Part shown: piece by piece, positions 28,554-37,196 of the stretch | Layout: each line of letters opens with the position of its first letter | Numbering within the stretch: the stretch's first letter is position 1 | Assembly: GCA_947503435.1 (NCBI GenBank) | Contig: CANNDL010000003.1 | Location: forward strand, 1-64,000 | Length of the DNA: 64,000 nt | Direction: 5' to 3' | Origin: an uncultured Kangiella sp. | Lineage (GTDB): Bacteria; Pseudomonadota; Gammaproteobacteria; Enterobacterales; Kangiellaceae | Position numbers and translations under genes: made by a program | Notes under the pieces: model-generated | Databases searched by the model: none | Seen by the model: only the letters and a program-made list of their open reading frames with translations | Told to the model about the DNA's origin: nothing

Positions 28554-29385
28554 CGGCCGCTCTGGCTCAGGTAAATCGGTTGCTTTAAACGCATTGGAAG
28601 ATTCCGGTTATTACTGTATTGATAACTTGCCTATGGCGCTTGCACTAGAGGTTAGAAACCGCCATTTTAAACATACCGATGCACTTGCCATTAGCGTCGA
28701 TGCCCGTAATCCGAACGATTTAGTTCACTTCACTCAAGAATTAGAACGAATTAAAACAGTCCATCCCGAACTCAAAGTTATCTTTACCGATGCCAATGAA
28801 TCAGTCTTACTTAAGCGCTTTAGCGAAACCCGTCGCAGGCATCCATTAACACACATGGGAATTTCATTGCGGGATGCTATGAAACAAGAGGAGCAATTAA
28901 TTGCGCCAATCCGTGCAGCGGCTGACCTTGTAATTAATACCAGCTCATTAACACCGCATGAGTTGAGAGAACAAATACGCTCACGAGTTACCAAAAACGG
29001 TTCGTCCAATATGGATATTCTGTTTACTTCCTTTGGGTTTAAACATGGTGCTCCGCAAGATGCAGACTTTATCTTTGATGCTCGTTGCCTTCCAAATCCC
29101 CATTGGGTTGCAGAATTAAGGCCTTTTACGGGACGAGATGCCCCTATCCAAGAATACCTTGGCGCTGATAGCCAAGTGATGGAATATATTTGGCAGCTTA
29201 GAGTTTTCTTAGATACTTGGCTACCTGAATTTGCGAAACAAGATCGAAGTTATTTTACTTTCGCCGTTGGCTGTACGGGTGGTAAACACCGCTCTGTATA
29301 TATTGTGGAAAAACTGAATGAGCACTTTGCGGGCCTTTATCCCAACGTACAAATTCGCCATCGTCAACTAGACAAAACTACTTAA
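28534..29385 (+). CDS. rapZ: RNase adapter protein RapZ
   Basis: RapZ binds small RNAs and guides RNase E in control of glucosamine-6-phosphate synthase. The 283-residue protein has a Walker A GRSGSGKS (8-15), a Walker B-like DNLPMAL region, and the C-terminal RNA-binding domain with FTSFGFKHGAP and VGCTGGKHRSVYIVE. The ATG lies within ptsN, so the two are translationally coupled. In E. coli and Pseudomonas an NPr gene comes next; here mgtE does. Confidence 0.96.
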   Translation: MKLVILSGRSGSGKSVALNALEDSGYYCIDNLPMALALEVRNRHFKHTDALAISVDARNPNDLVHFTQELERIKTVHPELKVIFTDANESVLLKRFSETRRRHPLTHMGISLRDAMKQEEQLIAPIRAAADLVINTSSLTPHELREQIRSRVTKNGSSNMDILFTSFGFKHGAPQDADFIFDARCLPNPHWVAELRPFTGRDAPIQEYLGADSQVMEYIWQLRVFLDTWLPEFAKQDRSYFTFAVGCTGGKHRSVYIVEKLNEHFAGLYPNVQIRHRQLDKTT

Positions 29386-29459
29386 CACAACTAATTATAG
29401 CCAGCTTCCTGTGTTTTAGGGTAAAATCTTAACAAAATCAAAAGGCTAAGTGGCTTACC

Positions 29460-30839
29460 ATGCCTGAGTTTCAAGGACAGCATCACCGTCAAGAACAGCT
29501 TCTATTGCTTAATCGAGCACTAGAAGATGGTCAACTTGTACCTGTGCAAAATCTATTAGCCGAATTAAAATCAGCTGACATTGCCCATTTATTAGAATCA
29601 ACGCCTCCCCGTGTACGAGAAGCCATTTGGAATATTATTGGTAAAGAAAGAGAAGGTTACGTACTACAGCACTTGAACGATGAAGTCCGACAAAACTTTA
29701 TTGAGCAAATGATGCCTCAAGAATTAGCTGATGTCGTTTCGGAGCTGGATACCGATGATGCCGTTGATATTTTAGAAGACTTATCTGAAAACGTTAGCAA
29801 TCAAGTATTACTCAGACTAGACGAGCAAAATAGGGCTCAAATTGAGCAAGCTCTATCGTATCCCGAAGAAACCGCTGGCGGTTTGATGAATATTGATACC
29901 ATCATGATTAGACCGAGAGTGTCAGTGGAAGTAGTGCTTCGCTATTTACGAATTCGTGGCAACTTACCTTCCAATACGGATCAGCTGTATGTAGTTGACT
30001 CGAAAGATATGCTAATTGGTTCAGTGGCTTTAAGTTCAATCCTAACTTGCGATCCAGATACTCAAATCACTGAGCTTTTAAATGATGATCCTTACACCAT
30101 CCCTGTTGAGATGGATGAAGTTGAAGTATCTCAAATATTTGAGCGGCACGATTTAATTACCGCGCCAGTTGTCGACAATAAAGGACGTTTGCTAGGTCGT
30201 ATCACTATTGATGATGTAGTTGATGTCATTATCGAAGAAGCCGATCACTCCTTACTCTCGATGGCAGGCTTAGATGAACTAGAAGACACTTTCGGTCCAG
30301 TAGTAGCCACAGCTAAACGCCGAGCTATTTGGTTGGGAATTAATTTAGTAACGGTTATCCTAGCGGCCTTAGTGATTGGCTTGTTCGAATCAACCATTGC
30401 TAAAGTTACCTTATTAGCAGTGTTACTACCGATAGTTCCTAGCATGGGCGGAATTGCTGGTACTCAAACCTTAACCTTAGTCATTCGGGGTATGTCTTTA
30501 GGTCATATTAGTGATGGTAATAAAGCTTATCTTATGAAAAAAGAATTAGCAGTTAGTATCATCAATGGTATTTTATGGGCACTGGTGATCGCTTCTTTAG
30601 TGTATGCATTTGCTAATTTCAAGAATGTAGATGTAAGCCATTTACACCTTGCAATCACCGTTGGTGGGGCTATGTTATTTAACCTAATAACGGGGGTTTT
30701 GGTGGGGGCCTTACTACCAATGCTCATGAAAAAGTTGGACATCGATCCGGCAATTGCTGGCGGGGTAGTTTTAACCACCGTTACTGATGTCGCTGGCTTC
30801 TTTGCTCTGCTAGGCTTAGCCACTTACTTCTTTGGATAA
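29460..30839 (+). CDS. mgtE: Magnesium transporter MgtE
   Basis: A 459-residue MgtE-type magnesium channel. The N-terminal superhelical domain (LLAELKSADIAHLLESTPP and following) is followed by two CBS domains (about residues 140-260) that sense magnesium. The C-terminal part has five membrane helices with the pore signature PIVPSMGGIAGTQTLTLVIR. All modules are intact. It has a 74-base upstream gap, probably its own promoter, and converges with pmbA with eight bases between stops. Confidence 0.95.
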   Translation: MPEFQGQHHRQEQLLLLNRALEDGQLVPVQNLLAELKSADIAHLLESTPPRVREAIWNIIGKEREGYVLQHLNDEVRQNFIEQMMPQELADVVSELDTDDAVDILEDLSENVSNQVLLRLDEQNRAQIEQALSYPEETAGGLMNIDTIMIRPRVSVEVVLRYLRIRGNLPSNTDQLYVVDSKDMLIGSVALSSILTCDPDTQITELLNDDPYTIPVEMDEVEVSQIFERHDLITAPVVDNKGRLLGRITIDDVVDVIIEEADHSLLSMAGLDELEDTFGPVVATAKRRAIWLGINLVTVILAALVIGLFESTIAKVTLLAVLLPIVPSMGGIAGTQTLTLVIRGMSLGHISDGNKAYLMKKELAVSIINGILWALVIASLVYAFANFKNVDVSHLHLAITVGGAMLFNLITGVLVGALLPMLMKKLDIDPAIAGGVVLTTVTDVAGFFALLGLATYFFG

Positions 30840-30847
30840 ACCAAAAG

Positions 30848-32218
30848 CTATTGAGTGGCAATAGTTAATCCATCAATCGCCATAGATCCGGTCAGTATAC
30901 TCGAGCGCTCATCCACATCATTAGCCAAACCAACAATATTCATTAACATATCCGATAAATTTCCAGCAATGGTAATTTCCTGAACAAAGTGCTGAACTTC
31001 ACCATTTTCGATCCAAAAACCGCTCGCTCCCCGTGAATAATTACCAGTAACCATATTCACTCCTTGCCCCATCAGCTCCGTGACCAATAGACCAGTTCCA
31101 ATTTTTTGAATTAAATCTTGCTGGGTCAATTCTTCAGTAGCTACCAGAATATTATGAATTCCACCGGCACTTGCGGTCGATTCCATGCCCAATCTTTTGG
31201 CCGAATAACTACTTAGGAAATAATCTTGTAAAACGCCATTGGTCACAATATCCCTTTTATAGGTTGCTACTCCTTCTGAATCATAACAACCACTACCGAA
31301 ACCTTTTAGAAGGAAGGGGTCTTCATGGATCTGGATATCACTGGGTAAAATCTGTTGCCCTTTTTTATCTAATAAAAAAGACGATTTTTGATACAAGGCA
31401 CCACCTTTGATCGCACTTAGCATATGCCCCCAAATGGTTCTAGCTGTCTCAGGTGAAAAAACCACAGGATATTTACCCGACTTAGCGTCACCTTGGGTTA
31501 ATCTAGCTGCTAACCTTTGACTGACTTCTTGCCCAACCGCTTCGGCTGACAACAAGTCTTGATAATCTCGTCCTACCGTATAAAAACTATCTTTTAACAT
31601 TCCATGATCGTTATTAGCGATCATGCTGGTTGAAAGGCTATAACGACTGGTATTTTTTGAAGCAATAAAGCCATGGCTATTGGCGCATATGCCTACCGAA
31701 CAATGGCCATATATTGTCGCTCCTTCAGATTGCTTTATTGCTGGATGTTTTTTGGCAGCGGCTTCAGCAACGACGGCTTGCTCAATATAATCATCAATTG
31801 ACATTTGACTTGGATGAAACAAGTCTAAGTCTTTAATTTCTTTAGCCATCCGATCTTCCGGGGCCAAACCTGCAAAAGGATCAGGCTGAGTAAAACGAGC
31901 AATATCCGCAGCAGCTTTCACCCCTTTCTCTATTCCTAGCTTAGTCACGTCATTAATTGAAACTGAGCCTTTAGATTGATTGAAATATAAAGTCAGACTC
32001 AAAGAGCTGTCCTGGTTAAATTCTAAAGTTTCCAATTGTTGATTACGGATATCAATCGAATTACCGACAGTGTTATAGCACCATAGCTCCGCTTCATCAG
32101 CACCGTTTTCTTTAGCCAATTGCAGTCCATATTTTACTAATTCGGTATATTTATCCTTAGTAAGGATTTGCTGTTCAGCAAGTTGCGCTAAATTTAAATT
32201 TTGGCTCGATAATCCCAT
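30848..32218 (-). CDS. pmbA: Metalloprotease TldE (PmbA)
   Basis: PmbA/TldE is the non-catalytic half of the TldD/TldE heterodimeric metalloprotease that trims unfolded or modified peptides such as microcin B17 precursor. The 456-residue protein has the family blocks ADEAELWCYNTVGNSIDIRN, HCSVGICANSHGF, GGALYQKSSFLLDKKGQQI and ASAGGIHNILV, and lacks the TldD HEXXXH motif, as expected. tldD lies nearby at 34955-36388. A TonB receptor and darP lie between them. Confidence 0.93.
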   Translation of the reverse strand: MGLSSQNLNLAQLAEQQILTKDKYTELVKYGLQLAKENGADEAELWCYNTVGNSIDIRNQQLETLEFNQDSSLSLTLYFNQSKGSVSINDVTKLGIEKGVKAAADIARFTQPDPFAGLAPEDRMAKEIKDLDLFHPSQMSIDDYIEQAVVAEAAAKKHPAIKQSEGATIYGHCSVGICANSHGFIASKNTSRYSLSTSMIANNDHGMLKDSFYTVGRDYQDLLSAEAVGQEVSQRLAARLTQGDAKSGKYPVVFSPETARTIWGHMLSAIKGGALYQKSSFLLDKKGQQILPSDIQIHEDPFLLKGFGSGCYDSEGVATYKRDIVTNGVLQDYFLSSYSAKRLGMESTASAGGIHNILVATEELTQQDLIQKIGTGLLVTELMGQGVNMVTGNYSRGASGFWIENGEVQHFVQEITIAGNLSDMLMNIVGLANDVDERSSILTGSMAIDGLTIATQ

Positions 32219-32313
32219 TTATAAGATCCCTATATAAGCTATAATCATGGTTTGAAACTTGACATAAGATATCATTTTAACAAGAATGAATGGGGTTGTT
32301 GGAGGAAATAATA

Positions 32314-34425
32314 TTGAATACTAAAAAAAAGCTTGTTTTTGCTCTTCCTTTTCTAGTTACTGGGCATTTTTCGCAAGCGCAATCTCCAAATGAAAGTGAT
32401 GATTTCTTCGCAGAAGAATCATTGCCAATAGTCCTATCTGCAACTCGCTTACGTCAATCTCAGCTTGAAAGCCCTGCTGCAGTAACCATTATTGATCGCG
32501 AGCAAATTAAAGCTAGTGGCGCGCGCAATGTAGTTGAAGCATTGCGCCAAGTACCAGGCCTTGCTCTTTATTACTCCAATGGGAGTACACCCGAAGTTAG
32601 CATTCATAGTTTGTTGACTGAATTTTCAAGGCGAATGCAGGTACTGGTAGATGGCCAGTCCATTTTCAAACCGGGATTATCAAGAGTCTTATGGAATAAC
32701 TTACCGGTAAACATCGATGAAATTGAGCGGATAGAAGTCATTCGCGGCCCAAATACCAGCAGCTACGGTTCAAACGCTTTCTTAGGCGTCATCAATATCA
32801 TTACTCGCCACCCTTCTGATGTAGATAGCCACTCGGTTTCTGTTTTGGCTGGAAACCATGGAATTGCTGATGCCTATGTGAGAGTAGCCGATCAAGGCGA
32901 TAGCTTAAGTTATAGACTTAGCGCAGGTTACCAACAAGATGACGGTTTTACCGGCATTCTAAATGGTAGGAAGCGAGAAGATGCAAATAATCGGGAATAT
33001 CTAAGAGCTGATATTAGTTATAACCCCGATATAAGTAATCAGTGGCGTTTCACCCTTGGGCACTCTCAGTCAGAGCAAGAAGTAGATTTACTCGATGAAT
33101 ACCAAATCGATCCGGTACATCCTTTAAAAGTTGAAGACTCCAGTATTAATATTAATTGGGAGCATCACTTTAGCGAAAACTTTACCTTAAATGTTAATGC
33201 CTATCATACCAAAAGTAGTAACCAAGAAACTTGGCGAACCTGCCCGCCAGCTTTTTTCTTAACTCAAGAATTGGGCGATATGTATGATCTTGATCCTGTA
33301 TATGCCCAAGCATTTGTTTCAGCACTGGTTGCCGGAATGGCCCCGCCCGCCCCAACCTCTGCGGAAGTGGCATTATTGGCACAACAAGCATTCATTCGAG
33401 CAGGCCAACTGGGTACATCGGTAGCTTGTGGAACTGCAAACCAAAATTTTGATGAAGTTAAATGGGGGTTCGAATTCGTCAATCATTATCAATTTTCTAA
33501 TCACTTTAGAATGGTAGCAGGACTAGGTATAAGGGATGATAAGATTCGTGGCAACTCTCTTTTTGATGGCGAACCATCAAATAACACCCTTTATTTCTTT
33601 AGTAATTTCGAATGGCGACTAAACTCTAGTTGGTTAGTTAATGGCGGGCTTCTGTATGAAGATGACGATTATGTAGATTCAGTAACTTCACCAAGATTAG
33701 CGTTAAACTATATTGCATCAGAAAATTCGGCATTTAGACTGGTTGCCGCTAAAGGCGTCAGAACACCGGACTTCTATGAACAGTTAGGACACCGTCATTA
33801 TCAAGTTGTGAATTTATCACCAGCGGTAAATGGTACTGATGACTTTGCTACTTTCTATTTAACGCCGCAATCCTCAGGCAATTTATTTGAAGAGACTATT
33901 CGCTCATATGAATTCGGCTGGTTTTATAGTAAAGATGCGCTTTCGTTAGATATCAAAATCTTTCATGAGGAAATTGAAAATGCAATCGATGGGTTATTTA
34001 CCTTAGGGGAATTCGATCCTCGAAATACTTTAGATTTTGATAATCATGGAATTGATTTGCAATTGGAATATCAACTTACAGATAAAGACAAGCTATGGGC
34101 TACCTTTAGCCATTTAGACCATGATCTAAAAGCTGGACGTTCCGTCAATCATCAAATGGTCAAAGATACAGCCTCTTTAATGTATCAACGCTCCTTTAAT
34201 GACTCACAGCAATTTAGCATAGCCTACTATAACCAAACCATGGGTGATGATGATAGGTTTGAACGTGCTGATTTACGATATGGCATAGGCTTTAATTGGG
34301 GTAATATTGAGTCTGAAATTGATTTTGTCATCCAGCATCGTTTTTCTAAAGACGCTTTCTTTACTTCAAAAAACGTAGTGGCCGATCAAACCATCGGTTT
34401 TGTTAGAGCTCGTTTTAACTTTTAA
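32314..34425 (+). CDS. TonB-dependent outer-membrane receptor
   Basis: A 703-residue outer-membrane receptor. I choose TTG at 32314-32316: GGAGG lies 9 bases upstream and the product then begins with a signal peptide (MNTKKKLVFALPFLVTGHFS, cleavage near AQA). An upstream ATG at 32290 lies ahead of this Shine-Dalgarno sequence and is unlikely. The plug domain spans about residues 40-165 (ATRLRQSQLESPAAVTIID, VRGP-like EVIRGPNTSSYGSNAFLG), followed by a 22-strand type barrel ending FVRARFNF. A TonB-box-like LPIVLSA precedes the plug. The substrate is unknown; no siderophore or vitamin genes are adjacent. It may be cotranscribed with darP 12 bases downstream. Confidence 0.88.
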   Translation: MNTKKKLVFALPFLVTGHFSQAQSPNESDDFFAEESLPIVLSATRLRQSQLESPAAVTIIDREQIKASGARNVVEALRQVPGLALYYSNGSTPEVSIHSLLTEFSRRMQVLVDGQSIFKPGLSRVLWNNLPVNIDEIERIEVIRGPNTSSYGSNAFLGVINIITRHPSDVDSHSVSVLAGNHGIADAYVRVADQGDSLSYRLSAGYQQDDGFTGILNGRKREDANNREYLRADISYNPDISNQWRFTLGHSQSEQEVDLLDEYQIDPVHPLKVEDSSININWEHHFSENFTLNVNAYHTKSSNQETWRTCPPAFFLTQELGDMYDLDPVYAQAFVSALVAGMAPPAPTSAEVALLAQQAFIRAGQLGTSVACGTANQNFDEVKWGFEFVNHYQFSNHFRMVAGLGIRDDKIRGNSLFDGEPSNNTLYFFSNFEWRLNSSWLVNGGLLYEDDDYVDSVTSPRLALNYIASENSAFRLVAAKGVRTPDFYEQLGHRHYQVVNLSPAVNGTDDFATFYLTPQSSGNLFEETIRSYEFGWFYSKDALSLDIKIFHEEIENAIDGLFTLGEFDPRNTLDFDNHGIDLQLEYQLTDKDKLWATFSHLDHDLKAGRSVNHQMVKDTASLMYQRSFNDSQQFSIAYYNQTMGDDDRFERADLRYGIGFNWGNIESEIDFVIQHRFSKDAFFTSKNVVADQTIGFVRARFNF

Positions 34426-34437
34426 GCTAGGCAACTA

Positions 34438-34947
34438 ATGTCCACCAAAATTGAACCACTTAACGATGATAACTATCAGTCTAAATCTGAGCAGAAACGT
34501 GAAATCCAGGAAATCACTAAAATTGGTGAAAGGCTTCTACAAATTCCAATAGAAACGTTAAAACAGTATCCGTTGAGTGAAACCAGTCTGAAAGCTATTT
34601 TAGAAGGGAAAAAAATTACTAGCGCTATCGGTCGAAATCGACAGATCAAATACATTGGCAAATTATTACGTAAAGAAGATATCGATGCTATAAATAGTAA
34701 GCTTCAAGTACTTGACCATGAAAAATTATTAGCCAATAAGCAGTTTCATCTATTAGAACAGTGGCGAGATGACTTAATAGCAATTGGTGATTCTGCTCTT
34801 TCCAAATTAATGCTAGAGGCGAAGCATTTAGATCGACAACATTTAAGGCAGCTGATTAGAAATGCGCAAAATGAAATAAAGCGAAACAAACCACCTAAAT
34901 CTAAACGCTTAATATTCCAGTATCTAAAAGAACATTTAATCGAATAA
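34438..34947 (+). CDS. darP: Ribosome-associated protein DarP (YjgA, DUF615)
   Basis: DarP (YjgA) is a late 50S assembly factor of Gammaproteobacteria. The 169-residue helical, charged protein shows the DUF615 pattern: KSEQKREIQEITKIGERLL, LSETSLKAILEGKKI and AIGRNRQIKYIGKLLRKED. In Pseudomonas darP lies directly between pmbA and tldD. Here it is still next to tldD but is separated from pmbA by the TonB receptor, 12 bases upstream. It converges with tldD with seven bases between stops. Confidence 0.93.
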   Translation: MSTKIEPLNDDNYQSKSEQKREIQEITKIGERLLQIPIETLKQYPLSETSLKAILEGKKITSAIGRNRQIKYIGKLLRKEDIDAINSKLQVLDHEKLLANKQFHLLEQWRDDLIAIGDSALSKLMLEAKHLDRQHLRQLIRNAQNEIKRNKPPKSKRLIFQYLKEHLIE

Positions 34948-34954
34948 TTTAGAG

Positions 34955-36388
34955 CTAGCTTTGAGTTCCACCCACCGTAATTTCATCAATTTTTAACGTT
35001 GGCTGCCCTACTGATACAGGGACACTCTGCCCTGCTTTACCGCATACTCCAATACCCGGATCTAAACAAGAATCGTTAGCAACCATACTCACTCGCTGCA
35101 ATACCCTTGGTCCATTACCAATTAGAGTGGCTCCTTTAATTGGCGCCGTTATTTTTCCATTCTCAATTAAATATGCTTCGCTGGCACTAAAAACAAAATT
35201 CCCAGAGGTAATATCAACCTGGCCACCAGCAAAATTAGGTGCGTAAATTCCTTTATCAACGCTCTGAATTATTTCATCTTTTTCTGAATTTCCAGACAGC
35301 ATAAATGTATTGGTCATTCTGGGCATAGGAAGGTGAGCATAAGACTCCCTCCGGCCATTACCTGTAGGCTTAACTCCCATTAAATGGGCATTGTGTTTAT
35401 CTTGCATATACCCCTTTAAAATACCGTTTTCGATTAGCACATTGCTTTGGCTAGGAGTCCCTTCATCATCAACAGTTATCGAACCACGCATATCTTGAAG
35501 GGTTCCATCATCAATTACTGTACATAAATCAGACGCAACTTTTTGCCCTATTTTATCAGAATAAGCTGAGGATCCTTTGCGATTAAAGTCGCCTTCAAGA
35601 CCGTGACCAACAGCTTCATGCAAAAGAACACCAGACCAGCCATTACCCAATACAACCGGCATGCTTCCTGCAGGAGCCTCAATAGCATCTAGATTCCGAA
35701 CTGCTTGATCAACTGCTTGCTGAGCCACCTGAACTAAATCCATCGCAATTAAATCATTCCATAGGTAACGACCACCTAAGCCAGCACTACCCCGCTCTCT
35801 TTTACCATTAGACTCAACCACAACCGTTATATTTAACCGAATCATAGGGCGCACATCTGCTGCTTGAATTCCATCACTAGCGACCACCAATATACTCTCA
35901 TCAGCTGCAGATAATCCTATAATGACTTGGGTCACTTTCTCGTCCAATTGGCGGGTCTTTCTATCCAATTCTTGCAACAAGTTTATCTTTACTGATTGCC
36001 CAATATCCTTCATTACTAATTGATGTTGATAAACATCTTGAGGCTGAGCTTGGCAAAAGTTTACTTTTCTACTTTGTCCCAAACGACTAATAGAAGCCGC
36101 CGCCGATAAAGCATTATCTAGTTGTTGTTGCTCAAAGGCATTGGCGTATGCGAAGCCTGTTTTATCACCTAATATAGTCCTAATACCCAAACCTTTTACA
36201 AGATTGAAGCTAGAGTCCTTTACCAAGCCATCCTCAAGCTGCCAATATTCCATACTACCTTGCTGGATATATATGTCTGAAAAATCGAGTTTATAAGCAT
36301 GCAACTTTTCAATAGAACGTCTTAAGTAAGGCAATGATAAGTCCGAAGACTCAAATAAATTAGATTCTACCGATTCAATTAAACTCAT
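34955..36388 (-). CDS. tldD: Metalloprotease TldD
   Basis: TldD is the zinc-bearing half of the TldD/TldE protease. I choose ATG at 36386-36388 (477 aa), where the product begins MSLIESVESN in line with homologues. This puts the start seven bases after the stop of the nitrilase gene; the longer open frame to 36445 would overlap that gene. The zinc motif is HEAVGHGLEGD. Further family blocks are ILGDKTGFAYA, GSAGLGGRYLWND and MGVKPTGNGRRESYAHLP. The C-terminus ends in the conserved VGQPTLKIDEITVGG. Confidence 0.94.
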   Translation of the reverse strand: MSLIESVESNLFESSDLSLPYLRRSIEKLHAYKLDFSDIYIQQGSMEYWQLEDGLVKDSSFNLVKGLGIRTILGDKTGFAYANAFEQQQLDNALSAAASISRLGQSRKVNFCQAQPQDVYQHQLVMKDIGQSVKINLLQELDRKTRQLDEKVTQVIIGLSAADESILVVASDGIQAADVRPMIRLNITVVVESNGKRERGSAGLGGRYLWNDLIAMDLVQVAQQAVDQAVRNLDAIEAPAGSMPVVLGNGWSGVLLHEAVGHGLEGDFNRKGSSAYSDKIGQKVASDLCTVIDDGTLQDMRGSITVDDEGTPSQSNVLIENGILKGYMQDKHNAHLMGVKPTGNGRRESYAHLPMPRMTNTFMLSGNSEKDEIIQSVDKGIYAPNFAGGQVDITSGNFVFSASEAYLIENGKITAPIKGATLIGNGPRVLQRVSMVANDSCLDPGIGVCGKAGQSVPVSVGQPTLKIDEITVGGTQS

Positions 36389-36395
36389 ATGTTCA

Positions 36396-37196
36396 CTACA
36401 GTTTTCTATGGGTATGGGCAGGGAATTGACCCCTGATTTTTGCAAGGTGCTCTTTACTCAATTCATAAATGAACAGAGCTTCTTGCTCTTCAAGTTCAGC
36501 AACGGTTTCTCCCCAAGCTGAAATAATTTGGCTGTGACCGTAGGTCCTTCTTCCATTAGCATGGAACCCAGTTTGATTGACTGCCGCCATATAGCAGAGG
36601 TTCTCTACCGCACGACTCTTTAATAAAAGATCCCAATGACATCTGCCAGTTTCATAAGTGAAAGCCGAAGGAGCCACCAGTAAGTCGACATCTTGTTGTT
36701 GGTAATAACGATACAATTCAGGAAATCTTAAATCATAACAAATTGAAAGCCCAACTTTGAAACTATTGATTTCTACTATAGTTGGCTCAAGCCCTGGTTG
36801 AGTATCATTAGATTCACAATAAGCTTCTGATTGTGACACTGCCACATCAAACAAGTGAATTTTATCGTAATACGTTTCTAAAGCTCCATTGGGATTATAA
36901 ACTAAGCTGCGGGCAAATGGTTTGCTTGTGTCTTCCGATTGAATAGGGAAAGAACCGGCAATAATCCAGCATTGATACTCCTTACTTAAATCACTCAACC
37001 AAGTTTGGACAAAGCCCTGACCAAAAATTTCCTGAGTCTGAAGTTTTTCTTGTGCGTACTTCGCCATTTGAGCGAAATTTTCAGGCAGGATTAATAAATT
37101 AAATTGCTCAGTATTAAGGGCTAGAAACTTTTCAATCTTGGCCAGGTTTTCTTTCACCAGGTTAGAAGATGTCATTTGTAGTAAGGCTAATTTCAA
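36396..37196 (-). CDS. Carbon-nitrogen hydrolase (Nit1-type, probable deaminated glutathione amidase)
   Basis: A 266-residue member of the nitrilase superfamily with the full catalytic triad: Glu in LILPENFAQM, Lys in YYDKIHLFDV and Cys in SICYDLRFPELYR. It is closest in pattern to Nit1-type enzymes that hydrolyse deaminated glutathione. It starts with TTG at 37194-37196, overlapping the yhdP TGA; the protein then begins MKLALLQMTSS as relatives do, so the start is credible and coupled to yhdP. The yhdP-nit-tldD order is known from Pseudomonas. Confidence 0.88.
   Translation of the reverse strand: MKLALLQMTSSNLVKENLAKIEKFLALNTEQFNLLILPENFAQMAKYAQEKLQTQEIFGQGFVQTWLSDLSKEYQCWIIAGSFPIQSEDTSKPFARSLVYNPNGALETYYDKIHLFDVAVSQSEAYCESNDTQPGLEPTIVEINSFKVGLSICYDLRFPELYRYYQQQDVDLLVAPSAFTYETGRCHWDLLLKSRAVENLCYMAAVNQTGFHANGRRTYGHSQIISAWGETVAELEEQEALFIYELSKEHLAKIRGQFPAHTHRKL

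Noticed and set aside
29384-29420. AACACA/TGTGTT inverted repeat after rapZ as a terminator
   Set aside because: Loop of about 22 bases, AT-rich stem and no T-tract.
36389-36445. Longer N-terminus for tldD
   Set aside because: It would overlap the nitrilase gene by 50 bases and has no match to TldD; the ATG at 36388 fits homologues.
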